From Rubrobacteraceae bacterium (GTDB taxonomy: Bacteria > Actinomycetota > Rubrobacteria > Rubrobacterales > Rubrobacteraceae), in assembly GCA_021156345.1 (NCBI GenBank), contig JAJNDJ010000127.1, forward strand, positions 1 to 5,571: DNA of 5,571 bases, read 5' to 3'. Each line of letters begins with the position of its first letter. The first letter of the stretch is position 1. The position numbers and the translations under genes are program-made. This document shows positions 1-5,398 of this stretch, piece by piece. The notes below the pieces were generated by a model. The model was not told the DNA's origin, did no database searches, and worked only from the letters and a program-made list of their open reading frames with translations.

Positions 1-938
1 CCTCCGAGTTGTAGCGCCCGCGAACCCAGCTCCTCCTCCACCTCGCGTCCGACCTTCTCGAGGAAAGGCGTGTGCGCTGGATCTTCCGGCGGCGGGTCAG
101 GGGCGAAGTTCAGGGGTTGGGCCCCGGCTTCCTCGCGCTCCCGGGAGGAGATCATGCCCTGGTCCTGCATCAGCCTAAGGACGCTGTCGCGGCGTTCGCG
201 GACCTGCCCCTGGATAACGTCACCCTCCCAGGTAACGTAGGTCGAAGGGGCGTGGAGCAGACCGGCGAGCATCGCCGACTCCGAGAGGTCGAGGTCCCTG
301 GCGCTCTTGCCGAAGTAGCGCTGCGCCGCCTCCTCAGCGCCGTAGGCGCCATCCCCGAAGTACACGGTGTTCAAGTAGGCGGTCAGGACCTCGTTCTTGG
401 TGTGCTTGCGCTCGTAGGCGAAAGCGAGCGCGGACTGCACAAAGCGTCTGCGAAAAGAGGTGTCGAGGCGCTGGCCCTCGGGAACATAGAGGTTCTTCAT
501 GAGCTGCTCCGTGATCGTGGAGCCGCCCTCCTGCACCTCCCAGGATCTCAGGTCAGTCCAGGCCGCGCGGGCGAGCCCTTCGAAGTCGACACCGAAGTGA
601 TCGTAGAAGCGCCGGTCCTCGACGGCGACGACGGCCTCGGGTAGGTGCGCGCCGAGACCTTCGAAACCGACGGTCTCCCGCCTCTCCGTAACGGGGATCT
701 CACCTATCATGTTCCCATCCACATCGTAGACGTAGGAGTTCTCGGCGAGCTCGGGATATGTCCGGTTGATGCTGTCCTCGTACTCCCTCACGACGAACAG
801 GTAGAGGCAGGCAAGAATTACCACGGCGGCCACACTGAGGACGAGAACGAGGTTGAAGAGGGCGCGTAGTCCCCTGACCAAGCGTCCGGGCGGACGCCTC
901 TTCCACTTCTTGTTGCTTGTATCGAAGAACTCGTTCAC
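1..938 (-). CDS. Class A penicillin-binding protein (peptidoglycan glycosyltransferase/transpeptidase), C-terminus beyond the window
   Basis: Membrane-anchored enzyme that polymerises lipid II into glycan strands; the full protein should also cross-link peptides. I translated 312 residues from a GTG at 938, chosen because GGAGG lies 3 nt upstream (942-946). A basic cytoplasmic tail (about residues 10-25) precedes one membrane segment (about 27-50), so the rest is extracytoplasmic. GT51 motifs follow: VEDRRFYDHFG with catalytic Glu107, GGSTITEQLMKN (138-149), a motif III of RRFVQ (164-168), YLNTVYFG (188-195) and YFGK (208-211). The last visible residues resemble the linker leading to the transpeptidase domain, so a bifunctional class A enzyme is likely, but that domain lies outside the window. 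Oddity: family motif III is RKxxE, and here the Glu is Gln168 and the Lys is Arg165. The family call is secure. Which paralogue it is, and its activity, cannot be told. Confidence 0.93.
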   Translation of the reverse strand, partial: MNEFFDTSNKKWKRRPPGRLVRGLRALFNLVLVLSVAAVVILACLYLFVVREYEDSINRTYPELAENSYVYDVDGNMIGEIPVTERRETVGFEGLGAHLPEAVVAVEDRRFYDHFGVDFEGLARAAWTDLRSWEVQEGGSTITEQLMKNLYVPEGQRLDTSFRRRFVQSALAFAYERKHTKNEVLTAYLNTVYFGDGAYGAEEAAQRYFGKSARDLDLSESAMLAGLLHAPSTYVTWEGDVIQGQVRERRDSVLRLMQDQGMISSREREEAGAQPLNFAPDPPPEDPAHTPFLEKVGREVEEELGSRALQLG

Positions 939-941
939 GAC

Positions 942-946
942 CCTCC
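942..946 (-). promoter_or_regulatory. Shine-Dalgarno for the penicillin-binding protein gene
   Basis: The minus strand reads GGAGG followed by GTC and the GTG codon. Spacing of 3 nt is short, but the same spacing occurs before the hisB ATG. No in-frame ATG lies between this site and the transmembrane segment, so it decides the start. Confidence 0.5.
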
Positions 947-957
947 GGCCGTAGTCT

Positions 958-977
958 ACCCCAATCGCGTCTGGGGT
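958..977. repeat. Inverted repeat ACCCCA-N8-TGGGGT in the divergent spacer
   Basis: Perfect 6-bp arms at 958-963 and 972-977 surround 8 nt. On the minus strand the right arm overlaps a possible -10 hexamer, TAGACT (plus positions 953-958), about 15 nt before the GTG of the penicillin-binding protein gene. It could be an operator or a 5'-leader hairpin. Short arms in GC-rich DNA can arise by chance. Confidence 0.3.
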
Positions 978-993
978 GATCGACTCAGGGCCA

Positions 994-1035
994 TGGTCAC
1001 AAAGCACGCGGGTGGCCCGTCCCCAGGGGTGACCA
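994..1035. repeat. Inverted repeat TGGTCAC...GTGACCA in the divergent spacer
   Basis: Perfect 7-bp arms at 994-1000 and 1029-1035 are separated by 28 nt. Arms this far apart are more suggestive of two half-sites for a DNA-binding protein than of a simple hairpin. The site lies between the two divergent genes and could serve either. Evidence is only the symmetry and the location. Confidence 0.25.
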
Positions 1036-1044
1036 CGAAGATGG

Positions 1045-1050
1045 TAGGAT
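1045..1050 (+). promoter_or_regulatory. Possible -10 hexamer TAGGAT or Shine-Dalgarno for the 102-residue gene
   Basis: TAGGAT fits the TAnnnT -10 pattern and ends 6 nt before the ATG at 1057. A transcript starting there would be leaderless, which is common in Actinomycetota. The same bases contain AGGA about 7 nt before the ATG, so they may simply be a weak ribosome binding site. I see no convincing -35 hexamer at the expected distance. Confidence 0.25.
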
Positions 1051-1056
1051 GCGCGC

Positions 1057-1365
1057 ATGCCGGAGTTGAGTTGCACGGTCAAGCGTATCGGTGACTACGA
1101 GAGCCGAACAGAGGAGTACGAGGTCGCATACACCGTAGGGCAGGCGCCCCCGCACGGGTTGCGTATCAAGTACCAGGCCGCACGGGCTTACGAGATAAAC
1201 GCCGCCATCGACGCCGCGGTGGAGGTGGCCATGGAAGCCATCGCCGAGGTTGATCCCGACCAGAGAGCTCCGACAGACGAAGCCCTCTCCAAGTTCTCCT
1301 GGCGTGCGATCCAATCCGCCAAATACGAAGAGGGTGAGCCCGTCTTCTCCAGCCTGGCGTACTGA
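1057..1365 (+). CDS. Uncharacterised 102-residue acidic protein
   Basis: I do not recognise this family. The frame runs from ATG at 1057 to TGA at 1363-1365. Third codon positions are mostly G or C, as in real genes here, and no better frame competes on either strand. The N-terminal half (about residues 4-45) alternates polar and hydrophobic residues and looks beta-rich. Residues about 46-65 form an Ala/Glu/Ile/Val-rich stretch with amphipathic helix character, and the C-terminus is acidic and aromatic. There is no signal peptide, membrane segment, Cys cluster or obvious catalytic motif, so a small soluble cytoplasmic protein is likely. It is divergent from the penicillin-binding protein gene and convergent with hisA, so it belongs to neither unit. 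Being a real gene is fairly secure; its function is unknown. Confidence 0.7.
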   Translation: MPELSCTVKRIGDYESRTEEYEVAYTVGQAPPHGLRIKYQAARAYEINAAIDAAVEVAMEAIAEVDPDQRAPTDEALSKFSWRAIQSAKYEEGEPVFSSLAY

Positions 1366-1459
1366 ACAACGCGTGCCGGGCTTCTCGCTCTCCTGTATCG
1401 CGCCCTGGTGCCGAGTACGACGTCGTTATCCAAATTCGACTGGGGCAGGGTTGTGTACG
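1366..1459. other. Convergent intergenic gap between the 102-residue gene and hisA
   Basis: Both flanking genes end here, so terminators are expected. I see a 10-bp palindrome, ACGACGTCGT (1417-1426), but no stem followed by a T-run on either strand. No open frame with gene-like character is visible. Confidence 0.4.
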
Positions 1460-2197
1460 TTAGGAACGCGCCGAGGGCGCCATCAGCTCTCTTAGCGTAA
1501 CCCTATCTTCGTAGAGCGCGGTGCCGACCACGACGCCGACGACACCAGGTGTGCCCACGAGCGCCGCAACGTCACCGGCCCCACGGACGCCCCCGCTGGC
1601 GATGGTGGGGATTATCCTTGCGACGGCCGCAGTGCCTTCGAGGGCCGCCCCCGCGTCCATGCCGTCGCGCGCCACGTCCGTGTACAGAACTGACGCAACG
1701 CCGTCGGCGGCCAACTCTTCAGAAAGGTCCAGGACCGAGACCCCGCTCGACCGAAGCCATCCGTGCGTCGCGACGACTCCCTCGCGGGAGTCGACGGCCA
1801 CCACCACGGAGTCGCCTGCCGCCTCGACCGCCCTGAGCCGCAGGTCCCTGTCTTCTACCGCCGCGGTTCCCATCACGGCGCGCTCAGCGCCCGCCTCCCT
1901 CGCGGCGCGCAGGTCTTCGAGGGTCCGGATCCCGCCCCCCACCTGCAGGGGGACACTGACAGCGCGGGTTATCCGGCGTATGAGCTCGAGTTGAACGGGC
2001 CTGCCCGACTCGGCACCGTCGAGGTCGACGACGTGGATCGCGCTCGCCCCCTGACGCTCCCACTCTCGCGCCCGCTCGACCGGGTCGGCATCGTACTCTC
2101 TGCTACGCCCGAAGTCTCCTTGCTTGAGGCGCACGCATCTACCGCCGCGCAGGTCGATTGCAGGAAAGACGGTAAAAGAGCGCTCCTGCGCTACCAT
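1460..2197 (-). CDS. hisA: 1-(5-phosphoribosyl)-5-[(5-phosphoribosylamino)methylideneamino]imidazole-4-carboxamide isomerase (HisA)
   Basis: Cytoplasmic (beta/alpha)8-barrel that opens the ribose ring of ProFAR to give PRFAR, the substrate of HisF/HisH. It has 245 residues, the usual length. Visible signatures are FPAIDLRGG with catalytic Asp15, VAVDSREG with the second catalytic Asp136, YTDVARDG with Thr173, and phosphate-binding segments VGGGIRT (86-92), ASGGV (200-204) and VVGTALYE (223-230). The ATG at 2197 is chosen because it shares its A with the TGA of the acetyltransferase gene (TGATG), implying translational coupling. A GTG at 2251 is in frame but would add 18 non-family residues. 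In actinomycetes without trpF the homologue PriA also does the TrpF reaction. Sequence alone does not settle whether this one is bifunctional. It is the last gene of the operon in this window. Confidence 0.97.
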   Translation of the reverse strand: MVAQERSFTVFPAIDLRGGRCVRLKQGDFGRSREYDADPVERAREWERQGASAIHVVDLDGAESGRPVQLELIRRITRAVSVPLQVGGGIRTLEDLRAAREAGAERAVMGTAAVEDRDLRLRAVEAAGDSVVVAVDSREGVVATHGWLRSSGVSVLDLSEELAADGVASVLYTDVARDGMDAGAALEGTAAVARIIPTIASGGVRGAGDVAALVGTPGVVGVVVGTALYEDRVTLRELMAPSARS

Positions 2198-2802
2198 CAG
2201 CGTGCGTGTCCCGAACCGGGTAGCCGTGGAGACCCGTGCTTCGACCACCACTCTTCGGCGGTGATGCCCATCAGGATGTCGTCCCAGAAGCGCCCGCGCG
2301 ACCAGTGGTTTTCCCGGCGACGTCCTTCCACCACGAAGCCCAGCTTCTCGTACATGGCCTGCGCGCGGACGTTGTACTCGAAGAGGTCGAGGTTGATCTT
2401 GTGGTACCCCAGTACGGCGAATGCGTAGTCGAACAGCAGGGTGCTAGCCTCGCTGCCATAGCCCCGGTCCAGGTATGCTGGGTCCCCGATCAAAATACCG
2501 AACGTCGCCGAGCGGCTCGGCAGGTTCTCCGTATTTCTCAGCATCATCGTCCCAATGAGGCTGCCTTCTACTTCGATCACAAGCAAGAGGAACCGGTCCG
2601 TCGTATCGTACTCGCCTGCGTCGTAGAGGCGGTGCAGTTTGGCTAGGTTATCCGGTATGCCCAGCCCGCCGTAGAACATGTTGATCTCGGGGTCGGAGAA
2701 CAGCTCTTGGTAGCGCGGAAGATCCACCCTCTCCAACGGACGCAGCTTGACCCGGGGACCTCGAAGGAAATCGTCACTGGATGCCCTCTCTCGTTGGGCC
2801 AT
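2197..2802 (-). CDS. GNAT-family N-acetyltransferase, RimJ/RimL-like, embedded in the his operon
   Basis: Predicted soluble enzyme that transfers acetyl from acetyl-CoA to an amine; the substrate is unknown. It has 201 residues. The N-terminal part carries the LRPLERVDLPRYQELFSDPE pattern (20-39) typical of RimJ/RimL-type members. The acetyl-CoA pyrophosphate loop is LDRGYGSEA (111-119), followed by the C-terminal signature with Asn144, Tyr151 and EKLGF (152-156). It starts 4 nt after the hisH stop, and its TGA overlaps the hisA ATG by one base, so it is surely cotranscribed with them. A hand count over 2341-2640 gives about 59% GC, against about 64% in part of hisH and 71% in part of hisA, which hints weakly at later acquisition. 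Candidate substrates include protein N-termini, a polyamine or a pathway amine, all speculative. Family assignment is firm. Confidence 0.9.
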   Translation of the reverse strand: MAQRERASSDDFLRGPRVKLRPLERVDLPRYQELFSDPEINMFYGGLGIPDNLAKLHRLYDAGEYDTTDRFLLLVIEVEGSLIGTMMLRNTENLPSRSATFGILIGDPAYLDRGYGSEASTLLFDYAFAVLGYHKINLDLFEYNVRAQAMYEKLGFVVEGRRRENHWSRGRFWDDILMGITAEEWWSKHGSPRLPGSGHAR

Positions 2803-2806
2803 CGTC

Positions 2807-3430
2807 CTAAGCCCCCGCCCACGACAGGAAGTTCTCGTACAGCTTCAGACCGGCTCGGCTGCTCTTCTCGGGATGGAACTGAACGGCCACGAGGTTCTCC
2901 CTGCCGGCCGCCGCACAAAAACGCGCACCATAGTCCGTCTCACCTATGAGGTCACCTGTCTCCTCCGGCTCGGGGTAGTAAGAATGGACGAAGTAGAACG
3001 CTTCGCCGTCGAGATCTCTGAAGACGGGGTGGTCCCGCACCAGAGACAGCTCGTTCCAACCGATGTGCGGAACCCTGAGCCCATCGCCCTCCAAACGCAC
3101 CACTTTCCCCGGCATAAGACCGAGCCCCTCCACGCCGGGTGATTCTTCGGAGGCCTCGAAGACCACCTGGAGCGCAACGCACACCCCGAGGAACGGTTTA
3201 CCCGACCGTAACACTTCACCGCACGCCTCGTCCATCCCGCGCTCCCGCAGCTTCCTCATGCAATCCCCGAACGCTCCAACTCCAGGCAGCACCACGGCGT
3301 CAGCCGCGAGTACCCGCTCCGCGTAGGGCGTGAGGTCCACCTTCGCGCCGACCTTCTCCAGCGCCCGCGTGACGGAGAGTGTGTTCCCCGCATCGTAGTC
3401 GACGACCGCTACGTTCAAGCTTCTCAGCAT
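2807..3430 (-). CDS. hisH: Imidazole glycerol phosphate synthase glutaminase subunit (HisH)
   Basis: Class I glutamine amidotransferase that releases ammonia from glutamine and channels it to HisF, which makes imidazole glycerol phosphate and AICAR. At 207 residues it matches the family. Signatures are VVDYDAGNTLSV (9-20), LPGVGAFG (48-55, oxyanion strand), the nucleophile segment PFLGVCVALQ with Cys84, HIGWNEL (122-128) and QFHPEKS (184-190) with His186 and Glu188 completing the triad. The elbow reads G-V-C-V-A-L-Q rather than the usual G-x-C-x-G-x-Q, so Ala86 replaces a conserved glycine. The ATG at 3430 is preferred because the family motif starts within ten residues; upstream it has only a weak GAGC. 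The start lies inside a short tandem repeat. No hisF partner is in the window. Confidence 0.96.
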   Translation of the reverse strand: MLRSLNVAVVDYDAGNTLSVTRALEKVGAKVDLTPYAERVLAADAVVLPGVGAFGDCMRKLRERGMDEACGEVLRSGKPFLGVCVALQVVFEASEESPGVEGLGLMPGKVVRLEGDGLRVPHIGWNELSLVRDHPVFRDLDGEAFYFVHSYYPEPEETGDLIGETDYGARFCAAAGRENLVAVQFHPEKSSRAGLKLYENFLSWAGA

Positions 3431-3453
3431 TTCAGCTCGTCAGCACTTCAGCT
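3424..3453. repeat. Tandem repeat with 8-bp period, core TCAGC(A/T), four copies
   Basis: The plus strand reads TCAGCA at 3424, TCAGCT at 3432, TCAGCA at 3440 and TCAGCT at 3448, each 8 bp apart. Seen as 16-bp units, TCAGCATTTCAGCTCG (3424-3439) and TCAGCACTTCAGCTTG (3440-3455) match at 14 of 16 positions. The array covers the hisH start codon (3428-3430). Confidence 0.7.
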
Positions 3454-3518
3454 TGCACGTGCCCAAACCCTGGCGGGCTTACATGCGAAGGCCACAGGCT
3501 GCAGCGTGCTGACAAGCT
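3434..3518 (-). promoter_or_regulatory. Potential long hairpin in the hisB-hisH spacer
   Basis: Arms 3434-3446 and 3506-3518 are complementary at 12 of 13 positions, and in the minus-strand RNA the exception is a G.U pair. A second short stem (3449-3452 with 3498-3501) continues inside after a small internal loop. The structure ends 3 nt before the hisH ATG, so it could limit hisH translation, slow or end transcription, or protect processed mRNA. No U-run follows it, so a classical intrinsic terminator is unlikely. It may also be one copy of a dispersed palindromic element. Confidence 0.5.
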
Positions 3519-3523
3519 AACAA

Positions 3524-4108
3524 TCAATCAACTACTCCTTTCGTGGAGGCGCTGCCCGAGGCGCGCCGTGCGATGCCCTCTCGCAGGGCGACTGCCAGCG
3601 CCTTGACGCCCGACTCTATCTTGTGGTGCGCGTTCTCGCCGTAGTGACAGTTGAAGTGTAGGGTGAAGCGTCCGTACTGGGTAAGGGCGCGCAGAAACTC
3701 GGGGAAGAGCTCGACGTCGAAGGTCCCGATCTTCTCCGGCATCGGGCCGAGGTTGCAGGTGAGGTGGCTCCTTGCCCCGAGGTCGACGACGGCTGTCGAC
3801 AGCGCCTCGATGAGGGGCACGCTCGCGTCGGCGAAGCGCTTGATGCCGCTCCTCTCGCCGAGCGCCTGGTCGAGGGCGCGTCCGAGCACGAGCCCTGTGT
3901 CCTCGACCGTGTGGTGGTCATCCACCCACGTATCGCCCTTGGCCTCCACCGTGAGGTCCATGCCGGAGTGATGGGCGAGCAGGTGCAGGAGATGGTCCAG
4001 AAATCCTACCCCCGTCGCGACCTCGGCAGTTCCTTCGCCGTCGAGCTCCAGGCTCACCCTGACGAACGTCTCCGCCGTCTCTCTTTCAGCACTACCTCTA
4101 CGCACCAT
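3524..4108 (-). CDS. hisB: Imidazoleglycerol-phosphate dehydratase (HisB)
   Basis: Manganese enzyme that dehydrates imidazole glycerol phosphate to imidazole acetol phosphate; the family forms 24-mers in the cytoplasm. At 194 residues it is the monofunctional type, with no histidinol-phosphatase fused. Metal-binding signatures are present: GFLDHLLHLLAHHS (35-48), DDHHTVED (63-70) and GENAHHKIE (157-165), plus the C-terminal phosphate-contacting STKG (188-191). The usual PMDEAL segment reads PLIEAL (98-103), with Ile where Asp is common, and SGRP reads GARS with the Arg kept. Two starts are possible: ATG 4108 with GGAGG 3 nt upstream, or the next codon GTG at 4105 with 6-nt spacing. hisD ends 45 nt upstream, and actinomycete operons often have hisC in that place; here there is none. 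Confidence 0.97.
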   Translation of the reverse strand: MVRRGSAERETAETFVRVSLELDGEGTAEVATGVGFLDHLLHLLAHHSGMDLTVEAKGDTWVDDHHTVEDTGLVLGRALDQALGERSGIKRFADASVPLIEALSTAVVDLGARSHLTCNLGPMPEKIGTFDVELFPEFLRALTQYGRFTLHFNCHYGENAHHKIESGVKALAVALREGIARRASGSASTKGVVD

Positions 4109-4111
4109 CTC

Positions 4112-4116
4112 CCTCC
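4112..4116 (-). promoter_or_regulatory. Strong Shine-Dalgarno for hisB
   Basis: GGAGG on the minus strand lies 3 nt before ATG (4108) and 6 nt before GTG (4105). The better spacing favours the GTG, the better codon favours the ATG, and the proteins differ by one residue. It is the clearest ribosome binding site in the operon, fitting independent translation of hisB after the 45-nt gap. Confidence 0.6.
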
Positions 4117-4153
4117 ATGATCTCTAAAGCCAAAGCATTCTAGCGGACAACCA

Positions 4154-5398
4154 CTACCCCATCCGAATCGTGACGCTCGCGGCGTGGTTCCCGAAGCCTT
4201 CGAGGCGGGCCAGGCGTTCCACGTGTGGCCCGAGGTCTCGCAGGGCGTCACTGGTGAAGTGAATGTAGTTTGTCCTGGCGAGGAAGTCGTGGGTACCGAG
4301 GGCGGAGGACCAGGCAGCGGTCCCGCCCGTGGGCAAGGCGTGGGAAGGACCGGCCGCGTAGTCGCCGAGCGCCACGGGGCTGAAGTCTCCCACGGCGAGC
4401 ATGCCGACAGCATCGAGGTCCCGCACGACGGCCTCATGGTCGGCCGAGATCACGTGCGCGTGCTCGGGGGCGTAGCGGTTGGAGATCTCGACGGCCTGCA
4501 CCAGGTCATCGACCCACACCAGGCAGACGTATTCTGCCGGCTCGCCGGAGAGGTGCGGCTCGACGCAGGAGATCAAACCCTCACTCGGCGTGAGCAGCAC
4601 GGCCGACGCCCCGGAGAGGTGCTCGGCCTGGGCCATCAGGTCGGTGGCAACGCGCTCCGGTACTGCGCTCGCGTCGGCGATGACTAGCACCTCACTCGGC
4701 CCCTGCGGTGCGTCGATGCCGACGATCCCGAAGACTTCGAGCTTCGCCGCCGTGACGTAGTCGTTGCCTGGACCTACGACCTTGTCCACAGCAGCCACAC
4801 TCTCTGTGCCGTGGGCGAGTGCGCCTATAGCCTGCGCTCCCCCAACGGCATAGACCTGTTCGAGACCGAGCAGGCCGGCGACGGCGAGCACGTTGGAGTC
4901 AGGCAGTCCATCCGGCCCCGGTGGGGTGCAGATCCCGATCCCCCGCACCCCTGCTACCTGGGCAGGCACCGCCGACATGACGAGCGTGCTCGGGTACGCG
5001 GCGTGTCCTCCCGGGATGTAGAGCCCTGCGCGGCGGATGGGCCTTACGCGCTGGCCCGTCGTGGCCCCGGCGCAGGTCCGCTCCCACGAGCGGTCCATCT
5101 CTTTCTCATGGAAGGAGCGTACCTTCTCTATCGCTACTCTGAAGCTCTCTTCGAGCTCGGGTGAGAGAGATTCGCGGGCTTTGTCTATCTCGCCTTGTGG
5201 AACCCGAATCTCCTGTAGTCTGACGCCGTCGAAACGTTCGGTGTATTCGAGAAGGGCTGAGTCTCCCCTTTCACGCACCTCTTCGACGATCCGGCGGACT
5301 GCGTCGCGGACCGACTGTGAGAGAAAGCCGCCGGGTCGGCGCAACTCCCCGACGATCTCGGCCGGTCCTCTCCCCCGGGCATCTACCTTTCTAGCCAC
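4154..5398 (-). CDS. hisD: Histidinol dehydrogenase (HisD)
   Basis: Zinc enzyme that oxidises L-histidinol to L-histidine in two NAD-dependent steps, the end of the pathway. It has 414 residues; typical members have about 430. Signatures in order: RRAGLYIPGG (122-131), VGGAQAIGALAHGTESV (185-201), VDKVVGPGNDYV (204-215), GPSEVLVIAD (233-242), QAEH with zinc ligands Gln257 and His260, YAPEH with catalytic Glu312 and His313, GDYAAGPSHALPTGGT with zinc ligand Asp346, and the final zinc ligand His405. Compared with E. coli HisD, which I recalled and counted by hand, the stretch between the two catalytic-site blocks is 12 residues shorter. All catalytic and zinc residues remain, so it should be active. 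The GTG start at 5398 overlaps the hisG stop (GTGGCTAG), a typical coupled junction; the upstream Shine-Dalgarno is weak. Confidence 0.97.
   Translation of the reverse strand: MARKVDARGRGPAEIVGELRRPGGFLSQSVRDAVRRIVEEVRERGDSALLEYTERFDGVRLQEIRVPQGEIDKARESLSPELEESFRVAIEKVRSFHEKEMDRSWERTCAGATTGQRVRPIRRAGLYIPGGHAAYPSTLVMSAVPAQVAGVRGIGICTPPGPDGLPDSNVLAVAGLLGLEQVYAVGGAQAIGALAHGTESVAAVDKVVGPGNDYVTAAKLEVFGIVGIDAPQGPSEVLVIADASAVPERVATDLMAQAEHLSGASAVLLTPSEGLISCVEPHLSGEPAEYVCLVWVDDLVQAVEISNRYAPEHAHVISADHEAVVRDLDAVGMLAVGDFSPVALGDYAAGPSHALPTGGTAAWSSALGTHDFLARTNYIHFTSDALRDLGPHVERLARLEGFGNHAASVTIRMG

Noticed and set aside
72..869. Long plus-strand open frames
   Set aside because: They lie opposite the penicillin-binding protein frame, whose GT51 motifs are unmistakable. 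High GC leaves long open antisense frames.
1021..1029. CCCCAGGGG palindrome
   Set aside because: A 9-bp GC-rich palindrome is expected by chance at this base composition and has no further support.
1417..1426. Palindrome ACGACGTCGT as a bidirectional terminator
   Set aside because: The stem is too short, with no loop and no T-run on either side.
2197..2251. GTG at 2251 as the hisA start
   Set aside because: It would add 18 residues unlike HisA and overlap the acetyltransferase gene by 55 nt. The ATG at 2197 forms a coupled TGATG junction and fits family length.
1763..2428. Plus-strand 221-codon open frame
   Set aside because: It is antisense to hisA and the acetyltransferase gene, with no recognisable motif; both minus-strand products are clear.
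3434..3518. hisB-hisH hairpin as an intrinsic terminator
   Set aside because: No U-run follows the stem and hisH starts immediately after it.
4184..4687. Plus-strand 167-codon open frame
   Set aside because: It lies wholly opposite hisD, which is supported by conserved catalytic motifs throughout.
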